Of a stretch of DNA of 64,000 nucleotides, positions 21,732 to 34,033 are shown one piece after another; the stretch's first letter is position 1; each line of letters begins with the position of its first letter. A program made the position numbers and the translations under genes. Under the pieces are notes generated by a model, which was given only the letters and a program-made list of their open reading frames with translations, was not told the DNA's origin and ran no database searches. This DNA comes from Ehretia macrophylla. Lineage: Eukaryota > Streptophyta > Magnoliopsida > Boraginales > Ehretiaceae. The stretch covers positions 9,909,001 through 9,973,000 of the forward strand of contig CM075778.1 in the NCBI GenBank assembly GCA_037974665.1, in the 5' to 3' direction.

Positions 21732-23529
21732 CTAGTGATTCCAGCTTGGAGGCAGGTTAGGGTTGACAACAAACTGACTGCATGACCATGGAGGAGGCAG
21801 TGAAGAAGAAGAAGAAGGTTGAGACGACGACGACGACGATGTTGCTGCTGCTGTTGCTGTTGATGGAAACAATGACAGGATGGATTCAAGGTAGTCCATT
21901 TGAGTAGTAACAGCAGGCACGTGTAGATCATTAGGATAAGAGACAGGTGTGAAGCATGAGGGATTAGCAACTGTGGTGGTGGTGGTGGTGTTGGCTTCTT
22001 GTGCTGCAGCAGCAGCAGCTGAGGATTGAATGCCACATTCATTAACCCCATTAATGATAATTTCGCATAGTTTTGGCATCATCGGAGCCATTTGTGAATC
22101 ATCACCATTGTTGTTGTTGTTGTAAGCTTGTATTATCATGTTGTTTGAACTAGTAGTAGTAGTAGATGGTTTCTGATCATCTGCAGTACCATAGAGTGAA
22201 TTAACATTGTGTGCCAACAAAAACGAATCTTCCTGTTTCAGAATTTGAAGCTGCTGATGATGATGATCAAGAGCTTGTTGATGAGGCTGGTAATGGTAGC
22301 TCGTGGACCAACTCTGATCAAACGAAGAAGGTTCCGAACATGGTTGTGGCACAGTAGCCAAATTGACGATATTATAGTTCATCTGATGATCATCATCATC
22401 AACCTTGAAAGGACCAAACCCTTGCAGAGCTGAAGCTGAACTGTGTAAATACATTTGATCCAATGTTGTTGCACTTGGGATGATCAAAGTGTTGTTTCCA
22501 TTGAATGGATACATGGGTTGATGATCATAAGAGACACAATTAGGGTTTGAAACATTAGCATAGTTGGCTGCATTTGCACGCCTGTGTGCCAGCAATTTCT
22601 TCTTGATGCTTGAATTCCAGAAGTTTTTAACTTCATTGTCAGTTCTTCCTGGAAGATGCTTTGCTATCTGAGCCCACCTGTAGAAGGAAAAGGAAAGAAA
22701 TCGTTTTCTTTTACAATGGAGGTTCAAGTCGTGGAGTTTTCAAGTCGGGGTGTGAACTCGGAACAATGAAAATATCGTTATGATAATCTCATTTATGAAA
22801 GTTGCAATAATGGTTCATCACCTATTGCCAAGAATTTTGTGAAGCTCGATTATGAGAGCTGCTTCTTGAGGAGAGAAGCTCCCACGTTTCAGGTCAGGTC
22901 TGAGGTAATTTATCCATCTGAGTCTGCAGCTTTTTCCACATCTTTGCAGCCCTGCACCATGGAGAGTAGATCCAATGAAATTGCACATGATATACACACC
23001 ATGTATACATGCAGGTGAAAGAATCTACACTTAACAGATGCATGCACAATTGTGTATATATGCACATATACAGTTGCCACTGGATATTTGATGTAATGAT
23101 ATGATTCTCGCTTTGGGTGTCAGAAATCCAGAAATTGATACATCTTCAGAGTGTGCAACATTGACTTAGACCTCGCTATGAATAAAAAGAAACAAAAAAC
23201 AAAAACATATAAAGTTGCTGAAATGCTTGCATAGCAGCACACATGAGTGTTGAAACAAATGATCTTTTTAGAAGATCCATCTTCATGTTTTTTTGGAGTA
23301 AATGAGATATATGATTTGATATCTCATATAGGAATAAAGAAGGCTTCAATCTTCATTCATTCATTTTTTTTTTTTTTTATCCTTTAGGGTAATTACCTGC
23401 AAGTTTAGGAACTGAGCTCCAACAGCCATGGCCATGGGTAGAGATGTAGTTGATGAGTTTTTCATCTTCCTCAGGTGACCATAGCCCTCTTTTCACCTTT
23501 TCTTTGTTGCAACATGTATGATGACCCAT
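21732..23529 (-). CDS. MYB26: R2R3-MYB transcription factor, MYB26 (MALE STERILE35) type, complete, three exons
   Basis: In Arabidopsis MYB26 drives secondary-wall thickening in the anther endothecium, upstream of NST1/NST2, and so permits anther opening. On the - strand, exons 23529-23397 (133 bases), 22951-22822 (130) and 22677-21732 (946) give 402 residues plus stop, with the standard R2R3-MYB intron positions. The start is [21 protein letters not shown]2 tryptophans stand at residues 17, 37 and 57; R3 has Phe70 (the usual plant replacement), Trp89 and Trp108. [20 protein letters not shown] matches MYB26 as I remember it. The long C-terminal part is low-complexity, with His/Gln, Thr, Asn, Ala and Ser runs and no second domain. 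The paralogue MYB67 is the main alternative; the neighbouring bL34m gene favours MYB26. It is convergent with bL34m, stops 2.8 kb apart. Confidence 0.9.
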
Positions 23530-23553
23530 CTCTCTCTCTCTCTCTCTCTCTCT
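23530..23553 (-). repeat. (GA)n microsatellite directly before the MYB start codon
   Basis: On the coding strand about 12 GA units run right up to the ATG at 23529. A second GA/GT stretch lies a few tens of bases upstream (about 23584-23610). Such GA tracts are common in plant 5' leaders and may vary in length between alleles. Confidence 0.85.
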
Positions 23554-26500
23554 TGCTCTTTATCACGCACTTTGTTTTGCTTATCTCTCTCTCTCACACA
23601 CACACACAGTTGACTCTACCAATGTTTGCAGATTGTCCAGCCAATGACAGCAAGAGATGATCAAAAGTACTCTATATCTGACAACAAAACAGAAAACAAA
23701 AACAAGTGAGCCCTAGAAGAGAGATCACAAAAGCTCTGCAAACACTGCAATGGATGATATCAACAGAGAGTACACTGCAAGGTTATGAATTTAATGCCAA
23801 GAGCACAGTACACCCTCCATGAGGGCCCTCATGAGAGATTGTTGTGTGATAAAACTTACAGTATACTATTGAATGGAGAGCTCAACAATGCCTTATAATA
23901 GGATCCATTCATGTCCTTTGTATAGAAAGGCCAAGCCACGAGGCATACATGCATAGTCAATAGGCCCTACTGTTCTTGACATGTCACACGTGGATCATAT
24001 CATCTCCATTGATCAATTTTTGCAAGTTTATGATTTATTGTCTCATATGGATCAACTGATCCACGGGTGGCATTGCATGGAGGGGAAAGAAGAAACAACC
24101 ATGACCGTAAAAAATCGTCAGCTAATTTGAAGCATATATAGAGATTATTATGAATCTTTGGGATAAAAGTTGGCATTATGCAATTTACTCACGAACTAAT
24201 CTCAAGAAAAAATTGAATTGTAGAAGTATTCTTTTACTCTTTAACATTTTCTGCTTTCGAACTTATTTCAATTTCAAGAACTGGAATATACGATGTTAAG
24301 TTCTACCTTTAGTTGTTGATGACTAACTAGTACTACTACTACGGACTATGTTAGATTGGGTGTAATGATTTTTACAATTAAAAGTATATATACCAAAAAG
24401 AGGCTTAAGATTCATACGTTAAATCAAGTGTAATGATTTCAGAATTGGTGATCGGACAACGAGGAGGATTTTCAAAAAGTATACATACAACCAATAAACT
24501 TGGGATTCACACCATCTTTTAATTGATTAATACTAATTCGATTCGCGCTCTTAAAATTGAAATATTAAGATGACTTTAATTAAGTCCAAGATTCTAAGTC
24601 ATAGTATCATCTTGAAATCCATTTAAGTGGGGTATAATGTACATAACCTCATATATAAGTGGTCCCTGAATTTTCCTCCTAGGAAGATGATGGAGTGTGA
24701 ATTTCTTCTCCCAGCTTAGGTATGTGGGGTTTGTTATCACAACCAAGGCCTGTCGGTTTAGTAATGGTTTATAATCATCATTAGTGCCAAAGTCATGGTC
24801 AGCTTCTGCGTCCTACAAAGTAATCAAGTGGTGTAGAGGGTCACTATTGCTGAGTCCTTAGTTCTTTGATCCTTGGGACAAAACAGTTTTGTACTTCTAA
24901 TAGAGAAGATGAGTGACCATGCTATGTTTGGGGGTTCTTACTGATTAAATTTTGTCCCTCGCGGTCGCTTCTTGGGGATAATGTTTCTTCAACACATAAA
25001 GCTTGTAACATTGAATCATTCCTAGTAAATAGTCTAGCCTCACATTACACTAGTGTATTCGGAGTAACATATCACTAGTTGACGGAGTTCAAACAGAACT
25101 AACTAGACAAATCACCCGTGCGACGCCTAGTTCCTAGAGGTTAGATGGGGCTAGCTAGCCACACTAAATCGACGAATCAAAATAAATCAATATAATCAAT
25201 TCAAGACGAATCGACACCTATATTATGAATATTATACATGTTAATACACAACCAATATAAGTGCATCTCATTTGACTAAAATTAAAGCCCCCAACTAGGC
25301 GTCCACACATAGGGGAATTGCAGTCCATAACATACATTCTCGTGATGATCTAGTATGTTAAAAAGAATTACATATATTAAGTTTTTCCGATCATTGGATT
25401 ATTTAAGTAAGTTGAGTTAGAAAATACCGATTTGGAAATGGTGATGAATTATCTATATACTTACTATAAAACAATATGAATATTTCATAATTATAAGATT
25501 TATTACATAACATTATAAGATATTAGAAAATGTGAATCTTTTACGAATTGACAATTTAAAGCCAGATAATAGCTAGTCTTTTGTATGATCTCAGACTAGA
25601 CTCTTAACGTACGAGCCATGTGAGAATATCTAGACAAGGACGGCATTAAATTTGAAGTATGATTAATGGTGTGATATTAAGGTCAGATCAATTAACATCA
25701 AGGATAATGCCAATAGAAGCTTAATGATGATTAATGATTTAAGTGGCATGTTTTGTCTTGGGACCCTAAAAGACATGGTTACCACGCATTGAAAGAAATG
25801 AAAATGCTTGTGCGATGCCGTGAAAGGTTGCATTGGTCCCCTTCTCATAGAGTTAATTCCATTCACAATATACCAAGTTCTCTAATGAAGTTTCCACCGT
25901 TAACTTCATGCATGTAATCTCTGGTCTTTGTTTTCGCAATCCATTGAAGTTAATTTTATCTAAGGAATAAAAATAATAATGATGGGCATGCCTCGATTTC
26001 AAATCAGTTATATCTCGGGTTCAAATTAGTTCAAATACTATTCTTTTTAAGGGAAATTGACTTTGTGCCTAATGACCGGACCATGCACACTGGCTAGTAG
26101 ATATTGCAGTCCCTATTGATCTTGACAGACAATATAGTAAGGAGTGACTTAAAATTATATTTTTTTATAATAAAAAATGTGTACTTTTAAAGTATTTTTA
26201 AGTTGAAAAGTTAATTTAGTCCCATAAAAAAAAGAATTACTCATATATGAATGATAAATTATATAATTTTAACATCTACTAACCAAAATTCTTGAATCCA
26301 TCATGGCATCTATCCGGTGGAGTTTTGTGTTTCGGGATTTTGACTCTGGTGTGCACTTGAAAGTTTTCCACGAGTGTTTACGTCAAAAAGGAAAAAAATA
26401 CTGATGGTGGTGATCTGATAAAAACTATGATGATAAGAAATAAGGTGTCAGACTCCAAAATTGGACCGTTAATAGAGGAAAGGAAAAAAAATTGGGTAGT

Positions 26501-27089
26501 TGACTGAAAAAGACGTTGTATCTTGAAAATTTCTGTGTTTATTTTATTGAGACTCAATAATCAATACAGTTCAATACCGTTTCCACAAGGAAAATCTATT
26601 TACATTTTTTGGTAGAGGAATCTATTTACACAAGAATGGGAAAAATTGCATCAAGAGTTTTGTTAGCTGTGAAAAAGTTGCACATTGTTAGGCTATATGA
26701 TGCTTAATTGCATCAAATAGTTTTGTAGCTATGGATCGGAATTTTTTTAAATTTTTTTTTCCTTAATTACATCACGAGTAAAATTCTATTTCATGAAGAC
26801 TTCATTTCTTAATCGTCCAAGATCTCATCTCCAACATCCAAATAATTATTTGATTGCATTGCTCATCTTCTAGATTAAAGGTGACAATTTATTTTATTTT
26901 ATTTTTTAGTTTTTTTTTGGATTGAAGTGATATGATAATCGTATAATAATCATTATATTTAATAATCAATACATGATAAGAGATGTTAGAAAAAAATTAA
27001 TTAATTGCAAAATAATGATCCACAAAGGATATTATCAACACATGTCATGAGATGTCATATAAAATTGATTGATTAATTACATAAATAGC
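23554..27089. other. MYB upstream region and AT-rich spacer
   Basis: The first kilobase should hold the MYB promoter; no TATA box can be picked with confidence (TATA-like strings occur near 23670 and 23895 on the complement). Beyond that I see no gene, RNA or bounded repeat. Open frames are short and unlike known proteins. Confidence 0.5.
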
Positions 27090-27180
27090 AAAAGCCAAAA
27101 CTAGTAGTGGAAAGAATTGAATTTGAGACCTTCAAATTTTACAATTTCAGTCTTAACCACAAGGCTAAGATCTCATCGGT
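27090..27180 (-). mobile_element. SINE candidate
   Basis: On the - strand TAGCCTTGTGG (complement of 27157-27167, one mismatch to the A-box) is followed about 34 bases on by a B-box-like AATTCAATTCT (complement of 27113-27123). No clear tail or target duplication is seen. Confidence 0.4.
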
Positions 27181-27534
27181 CAGAAGAAACAATCTTGACC
27201 TAAAGTCATAATTTTTTCAAGTTTTGTTTCTTCTAAAAAGATAAGGTTGGATGCAATCGATAATTATAGAAGAAAGGAATAAAAAAAAACTTGAGCTTTA
27301 TACATTCAACCTAAAATAGCAAGGAAAATGATGCTAGTGCTCATTGCAACTATTGCATTCATCATGAATATTCTATTTCATGCTTTAAAGGTATGTCAAC
27401 AGTTGCTTTAGTCTTAACACCTCACAAGGAATATTCTATGCATATGATATCAAAATCGTATAGCATAAATAACTTTTACTCTTTAATGTGGCAGATGTTG
27501 GTTGTAAATATATAGAATATATAGATAACTATCT

Positions 27535-27970
27535 GTTAAGTAACCACTTGATTTAAAAACTTAAACGGTTAGAATGTGTTTATTATGTTAATTATTATCT
27601 TCAATACGACATCGTAAATGCGGGCATAGTTAGTTTTTTAGTTTTGTACTTGAACAATTTTAATATTTTTAAATAGGTGAAGGTGAGTTTTGAACCTATA
27701 ATATTTTGATACCTAAACTTTAATACCATGTTAAGTGATCACCTCATCTAAAATTTTAAGTTATTAAATATGGATTTATTATGTTATTTATTATTTTCAA
27801 AACTATCATATACAAATATGCTTTCACAAGAGCTTTTGATGAATTTCACAACTGAAACGGGAATTGTGTTACGATATAATTAACCCAATCAGGTCCACTC
27901 AATATTATTAATTTGTCACATTATTTAAAAGTTTAAGCTATTAAATACGAGCTAATTATATTTATTTATT
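27535..27970 (+). repeat. Three diverged copies of a short dispersed motif
   Basis: The pattern 'cac(t/c)t-a-tt-aAAa-TTtAAgctattAAatayg', followed by 'ttTattatgttatttattat(t)ttcaa', recurs near 27541, 27738 and 27908. Related lines occur near 60140 and 60510. The unit is too worn to define an element. Confidence 0.4.
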
Positions 27971-28649
27971 ATATGTATTTGTAAAACTTTAGGGTGTGTA
28001 AATGATGTTTGTGTACCCTCTTTTCGATTTCTTCTTTCTTCAAATTGATGATGCCACAGTTTCTTTCTTTTCTGTTTGTAGTAAACCATAATTGCTAATT
28101 AAGACACTTGTGATTATGTGGTCAAGTATATGACGAGTCTCTAATTATTCTAGCATCTAGAAAAAGTTGCATTTACAAGCTTTGTTCAATCGCACTCTCA
28201 AATGAAGCTTCCTATGTCGCTGTTACCACCTCATATCTCTTAATTAGCTTCTAAATTACTAAATTACAAGTTGCATGCCATCTTTTCCTCTGCTTTATTA
28301 GTGTCTCCATGCATCAAAACTTGAAAAGTATATCAAAACTAGTGGTATTTGGGGAACTTTGAGAATTAGATTAAGCCATTGCTACAAGTTCACCATATAA
28401 TATGGAACATTAATATATATATTATCCGAATAATATTTTATCTTACTCTATGTATTAGAGCTATTACCATATAAACATAAATTTGATACCAAATTTAAAA
28501 ATTCTTACTATATAAAGTAAGGGTGAATAATACTAGAATTTGGTTTGTGAATATGCATTTTTTTACTTAACATTGAAGTGGGTCCTATACTTCAAAGTGG
28601 AATAAGCCGGTACATATGTGTTCCTGTTTATGAGTTTAAAATTTTAGTT

Positions 28650-30242
28650 ATATGCAACAAATGCTTCAACGAAATCCTCTTAGGCAATTTATCAAACATT
28701 TTGGGTGCAACACATATAATAGTGTGAATTGGAAAATATATCAAATACAAGATATGCAATATATTTGAAAGTAAAGAGGGTAGAGTTAGAGAGATCAAAC
28801 GCAAAGATTTTTATGTGGTTCGCTAATCTATATTCACCACCTAAGGCCTTCCCCTTAAAATTTCTACAAACTCAACTATGATGCTTCTTCAAATGTTGGT
28901 GAAGCACAAACCAACTTTACAACCCTCTCTTGAGTCCACAAAAGTTGCAAGCTCATTTAAATATAGGTGAAGCTCAAACCTACTACAACCTTTATTCTTT
29001 GAGTCCACAAAATATTTTTTCACACTTTTCTCTTTACAAAGATTTTCTCAATCCAAATCTAGATCCCCAAAAGTGTATATAATACGAAGATTCAATATGA
29101 AAAGATTGAAACAATAATAACTCCTCAATGAGTAGATAATACAATTTAAAGTACTTGAATGATCAATAGATATGCAAGTGTAAGCTCAAGCTTGGTCTAA
29201 TTTGATAGATTACATCAACATTATAAGCTAAAAATCAATAGACATGGTGTGAAAAAGGTCTAGGATAAAATGGGTAAGGTTTGAAACTTATAGAAAATGC
29301 TGCAGCGATTGTAAAACAACTACTTTTTCAAAATACGCTCCAATCCGGTCGCGAACCTAGTCACATATCCGGTCTTGTTCTCAACGTGTCCGGATCAGGC
29401 AATTAACCTATTGGAATTCCCGGTCGCGTACCCGGTTGTGTTATTAAGACCAGATCATATTGCAGCTTTTTTGGATGACCTGGTCTTGATACCCTGTCTT
29501 GTTCACACCCTCGGATGTTAGCTCCGAATCCTTAAATTTTTTACAATTTTATTCAAAATATTTGCTGCTAAGTCTTTTGAAGATATAAAGTTTAAACCTC
29601 TCCAAAACACTTTTTTAAAAGAGTTTTTCAACCCATTTAACATCTCACAACATTTTCTAAACGCTTGATGAAAGATTTAAAATCAATTTGAAAGATCACC
29701 AAGAGCTTAAGCCGCACAATTACAATTCTAAGGCAAACGACATTTTCAAGCCGTTACCCCTTATGTTGCCATGTCTCTATCCTTATGACGCCACGTCATC
29801 TTCATCTCTTGAAGTCCTAATCTTCAATAACATTCTTCATTTCTTCAACTATTCGAGATTTCATTTCTTCATCTCTTCTTTGAGCTAGTGGTATGCATTA
29901 TTATCTAATTCTTCTCAATGGCCAACGTAATTTTGCATCTTCTCAATCTTGCAACACTGTTATGATCAATTACATTATTTTCTTTTGAGCAAGATTTTCT
30001 TCCTCATATAACACCAAACATTCACAACATATTTTGGCTCACAATGTCATTAGTACAATATAATCCACACAAGCCAAAATATTTGAATACAATTTGGCTT
30101 ATAATGATATTTTTTTTTAATGCACAAAAGTCAACAAGTGTGTATTTAAGCATTTAAACATATTAACATAAACACACTTGATAAATCTAATTTTTCTTGA
30201 TTTGTTATCATAAAAATCATATCTTTAGGCATAATGTCAACA
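28650..30242 (-). mobile_element. LTR-like repeat, copy A, Ty1/copia type likely (fossil)
   Basis: About 1.6 kb is shared with copy B near 54.7-56.7 kb. Shared lines include GATCAAACGCAAAGATTTTT, GATGCTTCTTCAAATGTTGG and TCACACTTTTCTCTTTACAA. Read on -, it begins TGTTGACATTATGCC (complement ending at 30242), a copia-like LTR start. The far end near 28650 is approximate. No partner LTR or internal region is seen beside it, so it is a solo LTR or LTR-derived remnant. It is old, to judge by the distance between copies A and B. Confidence 0.55.
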
Positions 30243-30289
30243 CCTAGATATGTGATGAATGATAAATTTAATGACAAAGTTGAAAGATC

Positions 30290-31245
30290 AACTTAGAAAA
30301 ATAAGATTGAGGAAGTGAGTTTGTCCCACATGAGAACAATAAAGCCAATTGTGTTAATTATGTGGGTTATGTCCAATCCACCACTCACCATGTGCTCGTG
30401 CCCTGACCTTAATGGCTCGGTTTGGTTCAACTTGATTTGTGTTCATTGGTGTTGATCCGACCATGGCTTTTGTAACGTTTTTAAGAATTTATTCAATGAT
30501 TTATTCCAAAATTTATTCAATAAATAAATACTAAAAATAAATATATTTAGAATTTATTTCAAGATTTATTTTAAAAATAAACATCATAAATAAATGTGCT
30601 ATCAGTTACACCTGTTTTATTTTCGAGCAATAAGTGTTATTTTGCAATATTAATCTCAACTATTAAATGGTCATTATTCTGGTTAGGAAACCATTACATG
30701 TTTTTTTTAAATATCCGGATTGTTTTGGCATCAACAGATAGATCAAGTTTTTCCAAAGTATGCATGCATGTAGAGTCTCTATAATCTAAGAGAGAAAGAG
30801 TTCTATTTTATTGGGTTCATTGTATCTTGTGATTTGTTACAATTACAAGATGTAGATCATTGTATCCTAGAAGACTTGCGTTGGTGACCGTAAGCACTAT
30901 AACAGAAAAATAAAAGTCTTAAAAAAAAATAATCAAATTCAGGTCTTGGTCTTATTCCAAGCTTCTTAAGTATTTGGGTATTCATCAATATTCAAATATT
31001 CTCTAGACTTTCTGGTATTAAGAATGTATTCTATGTATTTTCTTGTATTTGTTTTGCATTTATTTTGTAAGACCTTCGGCCTATATCTTGTAAGTCTTCT
31101 TTTCGATTATTTGTACTGTTATTTTTAATTCTTGAATTTTAAATTTTGATTTGTAACAATATAATAATCCTGTTAACTATGAATTATTATAAACATGCAA
31201 ATTATATACATATATACCATATTTTTCTAACCAAGGATTGCCCAG
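30290..31245 (+). mobile_element. Probable LTR-derived fragment (fossil)
   Basis: Phrases such as TTTGTCCCACATGAGAA and GTGCTCGTGCCCTGACC resemble a class of plant copia LTRs that I know only by pattern. No second LTR, primer site or target duplication is found. Bounds are rough. Confidence 0.3.
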
Positions 31246-32680
31246 GTACCATAATATGCACATGAGACCAGCTTCCTAAGAAGATTAGGATTCTCTCTTA
31301 GTTAGAGTGCCTCCTACCGGCTACGAAGTGAAATTCTAACATTCCATATAATAAATAAATAAAATCTTAACCGTACATTTTAAAATTTAAGTTTTTCCTC
31401 CGCTTTCTCTTCTCTTCTCTTTCTTTTTCCTCTATTTCAATCTCCACTATCTAATATGAGGTGGGTAATTAGAGCCTCGCCTCTTAGTCACCAGGAGACA
31501 CGTGACTTTGAAGAATCAATTATCTATTAATTAATTTGACAGATCAAGTTGTATCCTTATCTCAAGATAACTGAGATAAACAACTTAATTAAGCAATCTG
31601 CACTCTCAAAATCTGAATGCAAGGTTTAGTTTTACTATCTTACCTACTATGGAAATTGCAGCCTGATATGTATGTGCATAACGAATCTACATAATGTATA
31701 CTTACTAACGTCTGAAAAAAATCGTAGCATGATATTGTATATTACAAGACAGTTGCATTTGCCTAAGTTTGGAAAAAGAAAACACGTCCAAAGATTTTCC
31801 AATATCTTCAGTAGCAGCAAACATTAAATGCAAAGATATGCAATAACAGATAACAAAAACAAGCAACCAAAAAAAAAAAAAAATGGTAGTTCAAGTGAAG
31901 AAGAATCTATTAAATTTCTGATTGAGAAGTGACTATGTGTAAAGATTCATCTGAATTGCTATTTCATGTTAAAGCAATTAGGACTTTGGTGTAAACAAGG
32001 TTTGTGAACATCAGATGTAAAACTTGCAATTGCTGCATAGAGAAATTACATGCAATTCTAATGCTTGTGATGAAAGAAAAAGGACCAAAAGCAAGATTCT
32101 TGATATATTGTGTTGCACATGCAACATTTAATAACACAATGCTTCTTTGCTTTATTTGTTGAGCCATCATGGACAGCAGCTGTGGATTAGTTTTGTTTTT
32201 TCCCAACTTATAGAGGATTCAAAATAAGTACAAGAAAGAACACATATGATATTCTGTCTTGTATCAAGAGATGAGAGGATTTTGGTATAGGTCATTTTCG
32301 GACAAAATTGATAATATAAAATTATTATGATCTTTTAATAACAAATTGGCATGAGCTAGCTTTGCCCTTTCTATATTATGCAACAAAAAGTATGGAAAGG
32401 ATACTACAGCTTTCTGCAATATTGACCATTGATCTACAACTTACCGCCATCTAAATCTTCCAAAAGTAGTCAGTACTTGAACAAAAGAGGTGGGCAAAAA
32501 TTTGCCTATAAAAATCTTCTTCTTTTTCAATTCTCTTTCTTTAAAAGGAGTTGAATTATAGGTTAGTCTTTTAAAATCTCAGTCGATCGTTTCAAATTAA
32601 AATTGACTTGAAACACCTTTTTCAAAACTTCTTAATGTATTGGTCCAAATTTAATTGCTGAGATTTAAGATGATCAAATT
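31246..32680. other. Spacer without recognised features
   Basis: AT-rich DNA with a few short open frames unlike known proteins. Confidence 0.5.
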
Positions 32681-32815
32681 TGATGAAATAATTTTGGGCC
32701 TATGATCTTGAATATTGGGGAATGATACTAGTTTATTGAGCAATATATTAGTTTCGTGCAATATAGAAATAATTTTGGGCCTATGATCTTGAATATTGGG
32801 CAATATACTAATTTC

Positions 32816-33814
32816 GTTGTGATATTTGAATATGGATTAAAAAATATAGAAAAGAAATATGGATTAAAGGCTCCATTTATTTGTCGTAAAATAAATTTCT
32901 GGTGAAAAATATTTTCAAGAAAAAATATTTTCTTAGAAAATAGAATATTTTCTGGTGTTTGGTTGTTGCAGTGAAAAATATTTTCTGAATTTGGATGTAA
33001 TAGTGAAAAATTGATTAAAATTATTAAAATTATTATTCTCTGAAGGAAGAGATAAAAAGGCCCTATGGAGAATGTTGTCAAAAATCTTTAATAAAAATTT
33101 AAATAAGTTAAAAATAATTAATTAATTTTTTTAACTAACACATAATAAATGAATTTTAATTAATACATAATAAATTAATTAATTAATTAAAATTTTATAA
33201 ATTAATAATAATTAATTAATGGCTAATAAATGAATTAGAAATCTTAAATTAAATAATTAATTAGTTAGTTAATAAAATAATTAATTAATTTTTATTTAAT
33301 AATAATTAATTAAAAATGTGACGAGAGTGGGGCCGAGGCCCAATGGAAGACTAATCAATAGAGCTATTGACTATGTCAAATATGATCTTGATAGGGTAGA
33401 TCTTTGAGCCTAAAGTTGGGGAAACTACATAACCCCACTAGCCTAAAGATAAGGAACCATGATCCTAACCACATCACTACTCGGGCCTAAAGTCAAGGGA
33501 TTTACCTCTATCCCATCTCAACAACTCCGGATGCTTACACCTATAAATACAGGTACACATCCAAGGTACACGTATCTCAAGCTATCTTATTCTAGCTTAT
33601 GCACGCTATCTTAATTGCTCTTAAACAATTTTTTGTTCCCATAACTGATTTGAGCGTCAAAGAGGGGCCCCGGGCACACCCCCAGGGATTCTTGTTTTAC
33701 AGGTAATCCAGTTCGGATTCATAACTGTTAGGCATAGAGGTGGAGTTCAAGCCCAATTCTTGAGGCCAGTCCAATTGTAACCTTAACAGTTGTGATATTT
33801 GAAATATGGATTAA
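32816..33814. repeat. About 1-kb segment between 25-26 bp direct repeats
   Basis: GTTGTGATATTTGA followed by ATATGGATTAA stands at 32816-32840 and again, with one extra A, at 33789-33814. Inside lie a hairpin-rich 'AAATATTTTC' stretch (about 32870-33010), an AATTAATTAA-rich block (about 33100-33310) and a gypsy-type LTR. Just outside, 'GGGCCTATGATCTTGAATAT' occurs twice (32696 and 32778), and a related line recurs near 33865. Confidence 0.55.
33317..33788 (+). mobile_element. Ty3/gypsy-type LTR fragment (fossil)
   Basis: It begins TGTGACGAGAGTGG and ends CCTTAACA. Inside are a TATA-like CCTATAAATACAGG at about 33540 and the line TTTGAGCGTCAAAGAGGGGC followed by CCCGGGCACACCCC, which is characteristic of the R-U5 part of plant Tat/Ogre-like LTRs. 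No partner LTR is present, so it is a solo or partial LTR. The outer bounds are provisional because no target duplication is seen. Confidence 0.55.
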
Positions 33815-34033
33815 GAAAGAAATATACTAGTTTCTTGTGATATTTGGAATGTGATTTTAGTTACATTAAGACTATCTTGAATATTGGAGAATGATAGTTA
33901 AATTTGTCTTTCTTGGTGATATATAATGTCTTTACATATATAGAATATAATGTGTATGTGTGTATGTTTATCTTATATTATGCCTTAAATCAGTCATGGC
34001 GCATAGAGGTAAAAGCATAAGCCAACATCAGTC

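Noticed and set aside
21677-22051. 124-codon open frame on -, rich in Leu and Gln
   Set aside because: It is a shifted reading of the trinucleotide repeats in MYB26 exon 3.
23580-23610. CRISPR-like or regulatory repeat array
   Set aside because: It is only mixed CT/CA microsatellite; there are no spaced repeats anywhere in the window.
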